Source: Paraburkholderia aspalathi (GTDB lineage: Bacteria > Pseudomonadota > Gammaproteobacteria > Burkholderiales > Burkholderiaceae). Taken from it: a DNA stretch of 64,000 nt. A model generated the notes under the pieces. It saw nothing but the letters and a program-made list of their open reading frames with translations. It ran no database searches and was not told where the DNA came from. The first letter of the stretch is position 1; each line of letters starts with the position of its first letter. The stretch is from the NCBI RefSeq assembly GCF_900116445.1, contig NZ_FPBH01000007.1:239696-303695 (forward strand), written 5' to 3'. Made by a program: the position numbers and the translations under genes. Below are positions 44,254 through 52,830 of this stretch, one piece after another.

Positions 44254-44865
44254 TTACGCGCCGCCCTTCTCCATCGCACGCTGGTACGCGGGGCGCGCCT
44301 CGATGCGATCGACAAACGCAGTGATATTCGGGAACGCGTCGCGTCCGCAAAACTTGAGGCACGTTTGCGCGACGAACGAGAGCTGGATATCGACACCCGT
44401 CAATTCATCGCCCATCAGGTAATCGCGGCCGGCCAATTCCTGATTCAGAAAGCCGAGGTGATTCTGCAACTCACTTTCGATTCTCGGTTGCAACGGAGCC
44501 GCACCTTCGCCAAGACGCGCCGTGTACACCTTCAGCATCAGCGGCAGCATGGCCGAGCCTTCGGCATAGTGCAGAAACTGCGCGTAACGATCGTACTCGT
44601 CGGTTCCGTATGCAGGGGCGAGGCGGCCGTTGCCATGGCGGCGAATCAGATAGTCTACGATCGCACCCGACTCGAAAATCACTTTCTCGCCGTCGCGAAC
44701 CACAGGGGCCTTGCCCAGCGGATGGATCGCCATCAGTTCCGGCGGAGCGAGACGGGTTTGCGGATTCCGCTGATATTGAACGAGCGTGTAGTCGAGGCCG
44801 AGTTCTTCCAGCAACCAGGTAATGCGGCGCGAACGGGATTCGTTGAGGTGATGGACTTCGATCAT
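44254..44865 (-). CDS. Glutathione S-transferase
   Basis: A 203-residue GST. The thioredoxin-like N-terminal domain starts M-I-E-V-H-H-L-N-E-S-R-S-R-R-I, with the serine in the active-site position (N-E-S-R-S) and the glutathione-binding P-L-G-K-A-P-V and E-S-G-A-I motifs near residues 49-66. A helical C-terminal domain follows, with T-G-V-D-I-Q-L near 155. The ATG at 44865 marks the family N-terminus. It lies among other detoxification genes. Confidence 0.92.
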   Translation of the reverse strand: MIEVHHLNESRSRRITWLLEELGLDYTLVQYQRNPQTRLAPPELMAIHPLGKAPVVRDGEKVIFESGAIVDYLIRRHGNGRLAPAYGTDEYDRYAQFLHYAEGSAMLPLMLKVYTARLGEGAAPLQPRIESELQNHLGFLNQELAGRDYLMGDELTGVDIQLSFVAQTCLKFCGRDAFPNITAFVDRIEARPAYQRAMEKGGA

Positions 44866-45028
44866 GGAGTGGGTTGTTGAGTCGGTGAGAGAAAGCGCGG
44901 ACAACGCCTGCCGCGAAACCGTTCGACGATTCACGTGGGCAGGCATTGGAAGGATCTTGCGAACGGGCATCAGCGTGACACTGCACGGCATAAACTTGTG
45001 CGTCGATGCAGCAACACGCCTCTGCTCG

Positions 45029-46006
45029 TTAGAACCGCAACAGCACCTTGCCCTTGCGCGCGCTCTTCCCGCTCTCCGCTGCAGCTTGCGCCACGTTCTC
45101 GACGTTGAAGACGGCTTCCACCGGCAGCTTCAGTTCACCCGACGCAGCGAGCCTCAGCAATTCGCCGATCATTCGCGCTTTATCCGCCCCCGAAGTGACC
45201 TCGAAAATCTTGCTCGCCCAGAAACCCTTGACGGTCGCCTGTTTGAAGATCGCATCGCCGGAACTGAGGCGCATCGGTTCATTGGACATCGCACCGAACG
45301 ACACCAGGGTGCCGTTTTCGCCAAGCAGACCGAAGATGTCACCGCTGGCGTCGCCGCCCACCGAATCGACACCCGCCATAATCGGTGCATCGCCGACGAT
45401 CTCGCGAACCCGCTTCTTCCAGCCGTCGCTTTCGGTCGACACTGCATTGCCGATACCGACCTCGGCCAATTCCGCAATGCCCGCCTCACGCCTGACCAGA
45501 TTGATCCCATTGATGCCACGCGCGTTGGCGAGCATCGCCAGAGTCTTACCGACCGCACCGTTCGCCGTGTTCTGGATGAACCACTGACCGGGTTCGAGGT
45601 GCAGATATTCGAGCAACATGACCGCGCTCAACGGCATGGCGATCAGTTGGCAACCTACTTCGTCGCTGATCGCGTCAGGCAGCGGGACCACCGCTGCCGC
45701 CGGGGCCAGAACGTAATCGGCCCAGCCCTCGTAGATGCCGGCCACCACCACGCGCTGACCGGGCTTCAGGTGTTCGACACCTTCGCCGATCGCGTCGATC
45801 ACGCCGGCGACTTCCGTGCCGCCCACGGCCGGCAGTTTCGGCTTGTAGCCGTACTGACCGCGAATCGTCCAGAGGTCGTGATTGTGAATCGGCGACAAGG
45901 TCGATTTGATGCGCACCTGGCCCGCGCCAGGATTCGGCGTGGGACGTTCCGCGACCTGCAGTACCTCGGCGGGATTGCCGAAAGAGGAATAGATAACGCT
46001 ACGCAA
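45029..46006 (-). CDS. Medium-chain reductase (enoyl/quinone reductase type)
   Basis: A 325-residue NADPH-dependent reductase of the zinc-free medium-chain family. The N-terminal GroES-like domain has G-T-E-V-A-G-V-I-D-A-I-G-E-G-V near 65 and the cofactor loop N-T-A-N-G-A-V-G-K-T-L-A near 146. It resembles 2-enoyl and quinone reductases that act on unsaturated carbonyls. It lies 164 bp downstream of the NemR-like regulator gene on the same strand, with no clear terminator between them, so it is a plausible target of that regulator. Confidence 0.9.
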   Translation of the reverse strand: MRSVIYSSFGNPAEVLQVAERPTPNPGAGQVRIKSTLSPIHNHDLWTIRGQYGYKPKLPAVGGTEVAGVIDAIGEGVEHLKPGQRVVVAGIYEGWADYVLAPAAAVVPLPDAISDEVGCQLIAMPLSAVMLLEYLHLEPGQWFIQNTANGAVGKTLAMLANARGINGINLVRREAGIAELAEVGIGNAVSTESDGWKKRVREIVGDAPIMAGVDSVGGDASGDIFGLLGENGTLVSFGAMSNEPMRLSSGDAIFKQATVKGFWASKIFEVTSGADKARMIGELLRLAASGELKLPVEAVFNVENVAQAAAESGKSARKGKVLLRF

Positions 46007-46170
46007 AGTCGATCTCCTGGAATGTGCAACGATGAGGGCTCCGTTCTGCGCGGAGTGAGGGGTTCTGCGAGTGCTTGTTTGGGTGCTTCTGCAAATGGTT
46101 TTCTGAGTGCTTCGGTTGATGCTGCTGTCCGAAGAACCTAATCAACATCACCGCCTCGGCCGCGGCCATG

Positions 46171-46761
46171 TCATGCCGCGCGCAGGACGCTCTGCGTGAC
46201 CGCCATGGCTTGCGCCATCGCGCTTCCATCCTGGCGGAGCTTGGTGACGAGCGCCGCGCCGAGCCACATGTGGTACAGGAGTTCCGCCGCCTCCCGAGCC
46301 CGGATCTCCGGCGAAAGCGAGCCGTCTGCCTGGCCTTCTTCGATCACGGAAGCAAGACGCCCCATCAGGCGGTCGACGCCGTCGCGCAGCACCACGCGCA
46401 TCTCATCGGACAGGTCGCCGACTTCCGCGCTCAGCTTCACCACCAGGCACTTTTCGTCGCCGTCCTGATCCAGTTGCTCCTGCTGCCAGGCAGCCCAATA
46501 GCTCAGCAGCTTGTCACGACCGTTGACGCCGGGCCGACCGAACAGCTCGTCGAGACGCACCGCGTAGTCGGCAACGTATTGCCGCAGCAACTCGCTGCCG
46601 AACGATTCCTTCGAGCCGAAGTAGTGATAGAACGAGCCCTTCGGAATCTCGGCAGTCGTCAGAATCTCGTTCAACCCAACCGCGACAAAACCTTTGCGCG
46701 CGATCAGCGCGCGCCCGGCGTCGAGGATGTGGCGGCGAATGTGGGGGTGGCTAGCTCTCAT
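46171..46761 (-). CDS. nemR: NemR-like TetR-family electrophile-responsive repressor
   Basis: A 196-residue TetR protein that aligns by eye with Escherichia coli NemR, including P-K-G-S-F-Y-H-Y-F in the DNA-binding helix and the block C-L-V-V-K-L-S-A-E-V. Cys105 in that block matches NemR Cys106, the residue that senses reactive chlorine and electrophiles; the second Cys of E. coli (in V-C-D-L) is Gly here. A palindrome matching the published NemR box (TAGACCNNNNGTCTA) lies 24 bp upstream. It likely controls itself and the downstream reductase. Confidence 0.87.
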   Translation of the reverse strand: MRASHPHIRRHILDAGRALIARKGFVAVGLNEILTTAEIPKGSFYHYFGSKESFGSELLRQYVADYAVRLDELFGRPGVNGRDKLLSYWAAWQQEQLDQDGDEKCLVVKLSAEVGDLSDEMRVVLRDGVDRLMGRLASVIEEGQADGSLSPEIRAREAAELLYHMWLGAALVTKLRQDGSAMAQAMAVTQSVLRAA

Positions 46762-46784
46762 AGGAACCGGATTATGGCCTCAAT

Positions 46785-46799
46785 TAGACCAGTCGTCTA
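46785..46799. promoter_or_regulatory. NemR box
   Basis: TAGACCAGTCGTCTA matches the described NemR operator TAGACCNNNNGTCTA at every fixed position. It lies 24 bp before the regulator start codon. Confidence 0.82.
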
Positions 46800-46921
46800 G
46801 AGCGCAAATGTGTGACTCGTTCGTGTCCGCTTTGCGGGACGGACACACTGCTGTCATGGCCACGCCATAACAACGCGTCACGCTGGTATGAGCTGTTCCG
46901 TCCTCACCCAGGAGACATGCC

Positions 46922-49402
46922 ATGTTGACCGCCCGCGTTGGAATCGTATCGCAATCCGCCGCCGTACCTTACACCGATGTCGTCCGTGTCGCGCAGGCAC
47001 TCAACCTGCAGATCAGCCGCGATCTCGCCCCGATCTGGAACGTGTCGGGCACGGTCGTCGCGCTCGAGTCCACTGACCATCTCGATCCAGGCGTCTGGCC
47101 GGTTTACGTAGTGGACGAGGTTCAAGCGGGGGCCGCCGGCTTTCACCTGACCGAGCACAACCAGCCGTTCGCGGTTGTCCTGGCCGGCAATACGTGGTCG
47201 CTATCGGCGAGTCACGAGATACTTGAAATGCTGGTCGATCCGGGCGGCAACCGCCTCACCGCGGCCAATGCGGTGACGATCATCGACAACGAAGTGCAGG
47301 ACGGTGACGGCAAGGTCGAATACCTGGTCGAGATTTGCGATCCGCCCGAAGACGCAACCTGCGCCTATCTGATCGACGACGTGCTGGTCTCGGACTTCTA
47401 CACGCCCAATTATTTCGACCCTGCCGGCACGTCGGGCGCACGCTACAGTTTCAGTGGCAAGATCACGCGACCCCGTCAGGTGCTGCCTAATGGCTATCTC
47501 ACCTGGTTCAACCCGCAGAACAACAAGTTGCAGCAGGTCAGGCATTTCGGCGCGCCCGAAATTATCGATCTCGCATCCGGGCAACCCGGTGGCGGATCGC
47601 TGACGGGGGGACGGTCGTTGCGCAGCTTCGTCGATGGCCTCACACAGTTGCCCCAGCCGCTCTCACAATTGAACGCCAGCGCACCGGCGGTGGAACGGCG
47701 GGACGCGCGCCGCATGATATTTGCCAGTGCGTTGCCAACCGGCGCGGCTCTTTTCTCGGCAGCGCTCGCTCGCCTCAAGACGGACCCTGCCGACACCATC
47801 GTTTCTGCACGGGAAACCCCAGCGATCAACATCCGGACCATGCTCGACACGCACGCCGAGTCGTTCCGGCAAGAGGGCGTGCTGTCCGTGCGTAGCGGCT
47901 TGCAATGGGCGACGCCTGGGCGCGCTGTGATGCGTGCCATTGTCGTCACCGTGTCGGCGGACAAGCTTACAGCGCTACAAGCCGCGTTGCCGAAGCAGAT
48001 CGACGGCGTACCCGTCGATGTACGCGCAGCCGACACCATGGAATCGATGCAGGCGCTAGATCCCTCGCGATATTGCGCACTAGCTGAAGCCCGCCATGAA
48101 CTGCGGCAACCCGATTTCGCTGACCAGGTGTTCTTCGATAGACAAGGCAACGCACTCGCGAGTCCGCCTGCGCCGCTCCAGGCGTTCGTCGCTGCCCGTG
48201 CGCGCAAGGTGGAGATTCCGTACACACCGGCGCCCGATGCGAATCTCGATGCGGTGACGGAGCAGGTCTCCCTGGTCCTGCACGTGAGTCCCGATGCCGG
48301 ATGGGCGGAGCTATCGAATTTCATCGCCGGCGTTCGCGAAGAACTGGTGGTGGGAATGTACGACTTCACGTCCGAGCACATTCTCACCGCAGTCGAGTCC
48401 GCGTTTGCCGGGGACCAGAAGCTGACGCTCACGCTCGATCATCCCGCGAAGAATCCCACCGCCGACCAGACCGACGAGCAAACCCAGACCGATCTATCGA
48501 AAAAGCTCGGCGAACGCTTCGCCGGCACATGGGCGCTCACCAATGCCGACCCGAAGGCACCTGTCTGGATCTATCCAAACGCGTATCACATCAAGGTCGC
48601 TGTGCGCGAAGACGATACCTTCTGGCTCTCCTCGGGCAACTGGAACAACAGCAATCAGCCGGAGATCGATCTGTCGGACGTGGCAGCCGCGCGCAAGCTC
48701 GCCGAGAAAAGCGATCGCGACTGGCATGTGATTGTCACGAGCAAGGCGTTGGCCAGCACGTTCCGCGCATTCCTGCAGCACGACTATGCGGTCTCCCACG
48801 ACGCGATAACTGATGCCAAAGCACAGGGGCTGGATATTCCGGGAACCGGAAACGCCGCTCTCGACGTTCCGATCGAAGCGTTTGCAGCCGGCAAAGCCCC
48901 GCGCCAGTTCTTCGCGCCCAGAACGTTGAGCGATACCGTACAAATCCAGCCGCTACTCACGCCCGATAACTATCAGCCACATGTTCAGGCGCTCATCGAG
49001 TCCACCCAGCAGCGCTTCTACATGCAGACCCAATATATCCATCCGAGCGGACGCCCGGACGATGCACAACATGATGCGTTGATTGCGGCGGTGAAGGCGC
49101 TCATCGACCGCAAACTCGACGTGCGTCTCATCACCAGTCAGTTTCAGAACGACGCATGGGTCGAAAAGCTGGTCGCGGCGGGCGTCCCGTCGTCGGTGCT
49201 GCGCCGGCAGGCGAACGTTCACAACAAGGGAATCGTGGTCGATGGAAATGTCGTCATGGTCAGCAGCCAGAACTGGTCGGCGGACGGCACGCTGCGCAAT
49301 CGCGATGCGGGCCTGATCATTCATAGCGCCGACGCCGCGGCTTACTTCGAGCAGATTTTCCTGCACGACTGGAATTATCTGGCTTCGCCGGTGGGGAGCT
49401 GA
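46922..49402 (+). CDS. Phospholipase D-like protein with protease-like N-terminal region
   Basis: An 826-residue protein. The last ~380 residues contain two phospholipase D (HKD) motifs: H556-I-K558 with S-S-G-N-W-N at 570-575, and H767-N-K769 with D774 and S-S-Q-N-W at 781-785. This pairing forms a single active site in PLD enzymes, including lipases and nucleases. The first ~240 residues contain S-H-E-I-L-E-M-L-V-D-P at 97-107, an arrangement seen in zinc peptidase-like proteins, although the third metal ligand is not certain. A middle region (about 250-430) has no recognised fold. No signal peptide is seen. It stands alone with an AGGAGA ribosome site. Confidence 0.85.
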   Translation: MLTARVGIVSQSAAVPYTDVVRVAQALNLQISRDLAPIWNVSGTVVALESTDHLDPGVWPVYVVDEVQAGAAGFHLTEHNQPFAVVLAGNTWSLSASHEILEMLVDPGGNRLTAANAVTIIDNEVQDGDGKVEYLVEICDPPEDATCAYLIDDVLVSDFYTPNYFDPAGTSGARYSFSGKITRPRQVLPNGYLTWFNPQNNKLQQVRHFGAPEIIDLASGQPGGGSLTGGRSLRSFVDGLTQLPQPLSQLNASAPAVERRDARRMIFASALPTGAALFSAALARLKTDPADTIVSARETPAINIRTMLDTHAESFRQEGVLSVRSGLQWATPGRAVMRAIVVTVSADKLTALQAALPKQIDGVPVDVRAADTMESMQALDPSRYCALAEARHELRQPDFADQVFFDRQGNALASPPAPLQAFVAARARKVEIPYTPAPDANLDAVTEQVSLVLHVSPDAGWAELSNFIAGVREELVVGMYDFTSEHILTAVESAFAGDQKLTLTLDHPAKNPTADQTDEQTQTDLSKKLGERFAGTWALTNADPKAPVWIYPNAYHIKVAVREDDTFWLSSGNWNNSNQPEIDLSDVAAARKLAEKSDRDWHVIVTSKALASTFRAFLQHDYAVSHDAITDAKAQGLDIPGTGNAALDVPIEAFAAGKAPRQFFAPRTLSDTVQIQPLLTPDNYQPHVQALIESTQQRFYMQTQYIHPSGRPDDAQHDALIAAVKALIDRKLDVRLITSQFQNDAWVEKLVAAGVPSSVLRRQANVHNKGIVVDGNVVMVSSQNWSADGTLRNRDAGLIIHSADAAAYFEQIFLHDWNYLASPVGS

Positions 49403-49636
49403 GGAGACTGGCGACGCACGCCTATGCGGTTCTGGAAACCGGCTCTGTAAAACGGAGGCGGCACAACGTGCCAGGCGGATTCGGTGGGAAGCTGCTGGCG
49501 ATTCGACGTAATTTGTCCGTCACCTACCAACAATTTGGCGATGGCATGATGATGCTTCGTACCCGCCCCTGCGGCTCGAGAACTTGCAGCCGGATGTGCT
49601 GCAGTCCGACACCGCCCGGGCGGGCACGCTTTCTTC

Positions 49637-49660
49637 TAAACCCTGCATCGGCAGGGTTTA
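49637..49660. repeat. Stem-loop overlapping the stop of the Lys/Ala-repeat gene
   Basis: TAAACCCTGC-ATCG-GCAGGGTTTA is a perfect 10-bp stem with a 4-base loop. Its right arm contains the stop codon of the leftward gene. No T-run follows on either strand, so it may protect or end transcripts in another way. Confidence 0.7.
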
Positions 49661-50368
49661 ACCCTTCGCGGGACGCCCTGTCTTCACTGTCTCGAGCGAC
49701 GACACCGCGGCAAGCAGGCGCTGCGGCGAAGCCGACTCCAGCATCATCAGGCCTGCTCGCAACAACTCGCTCTTCTTCACCGGCACGCCAGCGTCGAGAC
49801 ACTTCTGCTTGAGCGACGCGATCATGTCGTAGTCCGATTTCGGCATCGTGAAGCTGTCGCGCACGACTTTTTCTTTCTTCGGCTGCTTGGCTTTCTTGGC
49901 TTCCGGAGCGCTGACAGGCGCGGCTTCCGCAGTTGCGGAACGCTTCGGCTTGGCTGTTTTCCTGGTGGTTTGCGCCGCTTCGGCAGTGGCCGCGGGCTTG
50001 GTTTTGGCCGCTTTCTCGACGACAGGCTTTGCTTCCGCCGCTGCCGAGGACTTCGCTTTAGCCGCCTTCTTGACGACAGGGGCCGCTTCCGCAGTTGCCG
50101 AGCGCTTTGCTTTGGCCGGCTTCTTGACGGCGGGCTTCGCTTCCGCAGTCGCCGCGCGTTTCACCTTTTTCGCTGCTTTCTTGACGACCGGCGTTGCTTC
50201 CGCGGCGGCCGCGCGCTTCGCTTTGGGCGCCTTTTCGACGGCAGGCGCCGCTTGCGCCGGCTGCTCCGCCGCGACTACCGGCTCGGCGCCATCTACTGCG
50301 TGCCTGGACGAACTCTTGGGGAAGTGGAACGCCTTCTTGGTGTGCTCTTTCGTAACGGGTGTTGTCAT
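49658..50368 (-). CDS. Lys/Ala-repeat protein with ribbon-helix-helix-like C-terminus
   Basis: A 236-residue basic protein. Residues 53-162 hold six copies of an 18-19 residue unit of the type A-T-A-E-A-x-P-V-V-K-K-A-A-K-A-K-R, like the histone H1-like tails of AlgP/Hc1 proteins that bind DNA without sequence preference. Residues 168-236 look different: D-S-F-T-M-P-K-S-D-Y-D-M-I-A-S-L-K followed by V-K-K-S-E-L-L-R-A-G-L, a strand-helix-helix pattern like Arc/MetJ-type regulators. An almost perfect 22-bp palindrome lies 26 bp upstream. Likely a nucleoid-binding protein that regulates itself. Confidence 0.75.
   Translation of the reverse strand: MTTPVTKEHTKKAFHFPKSSSRHAVDGAEPVVAAEQPAQAAPAVEKAPKAKRAAAAEATPVVKKAAKKVKRAATAEAKPAVKKPAKAKRSATAEAAPVVKKAAKAKSSAAAEAKPVVEKAAKTKPAATAEAAQTTRKTAKPKRSATAEAAPVSAPEAKKAKQPKKEKVVRDSFTMPKSDYDMIASLKQKCLDAGVPVKKSELLRAGLMMLESASPQRLLAAVSSLETVKTGRPAKG
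49883..50212 (-). repeat. 54-bp coding tandem repeat
   Basis: Six imperfect copies of a ~54-bp unit inside the preceding gene, encoding 18-19 residue Lys/Ala/Pro units. Copies differ at many third positions, so the array is old or under protein-level selection. Confidence 0.8.
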
Positions 50369-50393
50369 GTGGTCTCTCCGTGTTGATAACCGT

Positions 50394-50415
50394 ATAAACA
50401 GTATATACCGTTTAT
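50394..50415. promoter_or_regulatory. Palindrome upstream of the repeat-protein gene
   Basis: ATAAAC-A-GTATATAC-C-GTTTAT: 22 bp with only one unmatched pair, 26 bp upstream of the ATG. It probably overlaps the promoter and would suit a ribbon-helix-helix dimer pair. Confidence 0.6.
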
Positions 50416-50541
50416 TTTGCTATCGAACATGGAGCGCCATAGGCTGCCGGTTCGGCAATCGACTTGCATACGGTGGGAAATACCGCTGGTAACCGCGGCG
50501 CGGTGCTGTCATGCAACACGCCGCGATCAAGGCGGGACGGC

Positions 50542-51570
50542 TTACTTCAGACGCGCTTGCAATTCGTTGGCAAGCTGTCTCGTTGCAGCCTTGGTCGGCG
50601 CGTCGTTGGCGAGCGCGTTGAGCAAGCCAAAGTCGTGGATCGTGCCGTTGTAGCGAACCGTCGTGACTTCGTCGCCCGCTGTATCGAGCTTGCGACCATA
50701 GGCCTCGCCTTCATCGCGCAGTACGTCGAATTGCGCGACCTGGATGAGCGCCGGCGGCAGACCCTTCAACTGCTCCACTGACGCGCGCAGCGGCGACGCG
50801 TAGATCTCATTGCGCTGCTTCGGATCCTTGGTGTACGCGTCCCAGAACCACTTCATCATCGGCCGGGTCAGGAAGTGACCTTCCGGATAGGCGTTGTACG
50901 AGCCGTCGCTGAAATTGTTGTCCGTCACGGGCCACATCAGGCCTTGAAAGCGGATTGCAGGGCCCTGCTTGTTCTTCGCCATCAGGGATACAACCGCGGC
51001 CATGTTGCCGCCGACGCTGTTGCCCACTACTGCAAGGCGGCTGCCGTCCACACCGATTTCATTGCCATGTTCCGCGACCCATTTGGTGGCCGCGTACGCC
51101 TGATTGATCGCTACCGGGTAACGCGCTTCGGGCGACGGCGTGTAATTGACAAACACCGCCACAGCCCCGGATTGCACGACGAGGTCGCGCACCAGCCTCT
51201 CGTGCGTCTGGAAGTCCCCAAGGATCCAACCGCCGCCGTGGAAGAACATGAACACCGGCAACGTGCCCGTTGCGCCTTGCGGCCGTACGATCGTGATCGG
51301 CACGCTGATGCCGTCCTGCTCGATGGTCTTGTTCGACACATCGATGCCGGAAAGATCAACTTTCACACTGTTCTGCGCACCGACCAGCACCTGACGCGCC
51401 TGCGCCGGTGTCAACGTGTTGATTGCCGGTCCTGTGCCGCTGTTCAACGCATGCAGGAACTGGCTGGTCACCAGATCGGGCGAGGCGGGTGTTGCCGGGC
51501 TTGCGGCAACGGCGAGGGTCGCGCTGGTTGCAAGTACAGTGGCCAGCAGCAAAGGCTTGAGGGTCTTCAT
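50542..51570 (-). CDS. Alpha/beta hydrolase (hormone-sensitive-lipase type esterase)
   Basis: A 342-residue exported esterase. A signal peptide (residues 1-23, ending A-V-A-A) is followed by a cap region, the oxyanion motif H-G-G-G-W at 111-115 and the nucleophile Ser185 in G-N-S-V-G-G. The acid lies in Q-F-D-V-L-R-D-E-G near 290 and the base in T-I-H-D-F near 319. This matches the HSL branch. It lies 37 bp downstream of ohr on the same strand and is probably co-transcribed with it. Confidence 0.9.
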   Translation of the reverse strand: MKTLKPLLLATVLATSATLAVAASPATPASPDLVTSQFLHALNSGTGPAINTLTPAQARQVLVGAQNSVKVDLSGIDVSNKTIEQDGISVPITIVRPQGATGTLPVFMFFHGGGWILGDFQTHERLVRDLVVQSGAVAVFVNYTPSPEARYPVAINQAYAATKWVAEHGNEIGVDGSRLAVVGNSVGGNMAAVVSLMAKNKQGPAIRFQGLMWPVTDNNFSDGSYNAYPEGHFLTRPMMKWFWDAYTKDPKQRNEIYASPLRASVEQLKGLPPALIQVAQFDVLRDEGEAYGRKLDTAGDEVTTVRYNGTIHDFGLLNALANDAPTKAATRQLANELQARLK

Positions 51571-51607
51571 GATGTTTTCCAGGTTCGTGACGGTGAGAGG
51601 CTGAGGC

Positions 51608-52033
51608 TTAGACGATCGTCAGGGTGACGTCGATGTTGCCGCGGGTCGCGTTCGAGTACGGGCAAACGACGTGCGCCTTGTCGACCAGCGTTTGTGCCGC
51701 TTCGCGCGGCATGCCGGGCAGCGAGATCTTCAGCTCCACTTCAATGCCAAAGCCATTCGGGATCTGGCCGATGCCGACGCTGCCATCAATCGAGACGTCC
51801 GCGGGGATGGCGATCTTGTCGCGGGCGGCGACGAATTTCATCGCGCCGAGGAAACAGGCGCTATAGCCGGCCGCGAAGAGCTGTTCCGGATTGGCGCCCT
51901 CGCCGCCCGCACCGCCCAGTTCTTTCGGCGTGGTCAGCTTGAAATCGAGGTTGCCTGCGGGCACCACGGCGCGGCCATCGCGGCCACCGGTGGCATGAGC
52001 GTGGGCACGGTAGAGGACTTTTTCGAGTGACAT
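51608..52033 (-). CDS. ohr: Organic hydroperoxide resistance protein
   Basis: A 141-residue thiol peroxidase of the Ohr/OsmC family that reduces organic hydroperoxides, using lipoylated partners in known cases. The reactive cysteine is Cys60 in G-Y-S-A-C-F-L-G-A and the resolving one Cys124 in V-V-C-P-Y-S. The N-terminal block K-V-L-Y-x-A-H-A-x-A-T-G-G-R-D-G is diagnostic. AAGGAG precedes the ATG. Most ohr genes are controlled by the MarR protein OhrR; here the nearest regulator is a TetR gene with matching palindromes. Confidence 0.95.
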   Translation of the reverse strand: MSLEKVLYRAHAHATGGRDGRAVVPAGNLDFKLTTPKELGGAGGEGANPEQLFAAGYSACFLGAMKFVAARDKIAIPADVSIDGSVGIGQIPNGFGIEVELKISLPGMPREAAQTLVDKAHVVCPYSNATRGNIDVTLTIV

Positions 52034-52070
52034 GGTGAGGCTCCTTACAAGAGTGAGTGACTGGACTTGC

Positions 52071-52086
52071 TATCTACTACTAGATA
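52071..52086. promoter_or_regulatory. TetR operator copy in front of ohr
   Basis: TATCTACTACTAGATA has the half-sites TATCTA/TAGATA with the same 16-bp spacing as the copy in front of the TetR gene. It lies 38 bp upstream of the ohr start. Confidence 0.7.
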
Positions 52087-52156
52087 GATTCATCCGCAAA
52101 AAATTAAACAGACAAACCAGGCTTTTCCTGGCTACTTCATATTCCCCGCTTTATTC

Positions 52157-52192
52157 CCCATCCATCTATCTACTTGAAGATAGATGGATGGG
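52157..52192. repeat. 15-bp-stem hairpin containing an operator-like sequence
   Basis: Arms at 52157-52171 and 52178-52192 are perfectly complementary (CCCATCCATCTATCT on the left) with the loop ACTTGA. The centre, TATCTACTTGAAGATA at 52167-52182, resembles the TetR operators on either side. No T-run follows. Confidence 0.75.
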
Positions 52193-52219
52193 CCAAACAA
52201 AGAGGCGGCGTACCGCCTC
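52193..52219 (-). terminator. Terminator of the TetR gene
   Basis: Reading leftwards, GAGGCGG-TACG-CCGCCTC is followed by TTTGTTT. It lies 34 bp after the TetR stop. Confidence 0.75.
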
Positions 52220-52252
52220 ATACCTGATTACCTGACTATCGCGGTGTGAGCT

Positions 52253-52819
52253 TCACTTCGCGATCCGCACCGTTGCCTCGACGTCTTCGAGCCGGGCCTT
52301 GGTGTGAAACAGACGGCTTGCGAGCACACTGCCCTGAAAAGCCGCGTACAACGCCCGCGCCGCGTTTTCCGGTTTGCCGTTCACCGCCAGCGTCCCTTCC
52401 TGCACGCCTTGCGCGAGAACCTTGGCGAGCCAGTTTTCGTTCGCTTTAAAAAACGCCTGCACGGCTTGGCGGATGTTGTCGGGCAGTGATTCGATGTCTG
52501 CAGCCAGCATGCCGCACAGGCAGATCTGATTGCCATCACCGAGAGTCCTGCCGAACAGCTTCGCGTACTTGCTCAGCTTTGTGTCCGCTGCCAATGAAGC
52601 GTTAATGCCATGGAGCGCGCCCAATACCTCGTTGCTATACGCGTTCACCGCCTCCAGAACCAGATCGTCTTTCGACGGAAAGTAGTAATGGATGCTCGAG
52701 GTCTTGACGCCAACCAGACTGGACAGATCACGGTAACTGAACCCGTTGTAACCACGCAGCATGATGAGCGTGATTGCGTGGTCGAGGATCTGTTCGCGCA
52801 CTGTCGTTGTCGGTTCCAT
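52253..52819 (-). CDS. TetR/AcrR-family regulator
   Basis: A 188-residue TetR protein. The DNA-binding domain occupies residues 8-55, with R-D-L-S-S-L-V-G-V-K-T-S-S-I-H-Y-Y-F as the helix-turn-helix. The ligand domain has two cysteines close together (I-C-L-C-G-M near 98), a possible thiol sensor. The ATG at 52819 is the family N-terminus; the frame extends upstream through the operator region and that part is not protein-like. An operator palindrome at 52831-52846 is 11 bp upstream and a matching copy precedes ohr, so it is probably their repressor. Confidence 0.9.
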   Translation of the reverse strand: MEPTTTVREQILDHAITLIMLRGYNGFSYRDLSSLVGVKTSSIHYYFPSKDDLVLEAVNAYSNEVLGALHGINASLAADTKLSKYAKLFGRTLGDGNQICLCGMLAADIESLPDNIRQAVQAFFKANENWLAKVLAQGVQEGTLAVNGKPENAARALYAAFQGSVLASRLFHTKARLEDVEATVRIAK

Positions 52820-52830
52820 GGACTGAACTT

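Noticed and set aside
44864..46141. A 425-codon forward frame opposite the medium-chain reductase
   Set aside because: No motif and biased composition, while the reverse strand has a proper cofactor-binding loop.
46007..46170. A second NemR box before the reductase
   Set aside because: The gap has repeated AGTGCTT words but no TAGAC/GTCTA palindrome, so direct control there is not supported; read-through from the regulator promoter is the alternative.
49883..50212. Repeat array that could be taken for CRISPR or a VNTR
   Set aside because: The ~54-bp units are in frame within a gene, imperfect, without spacers and without cas genes.
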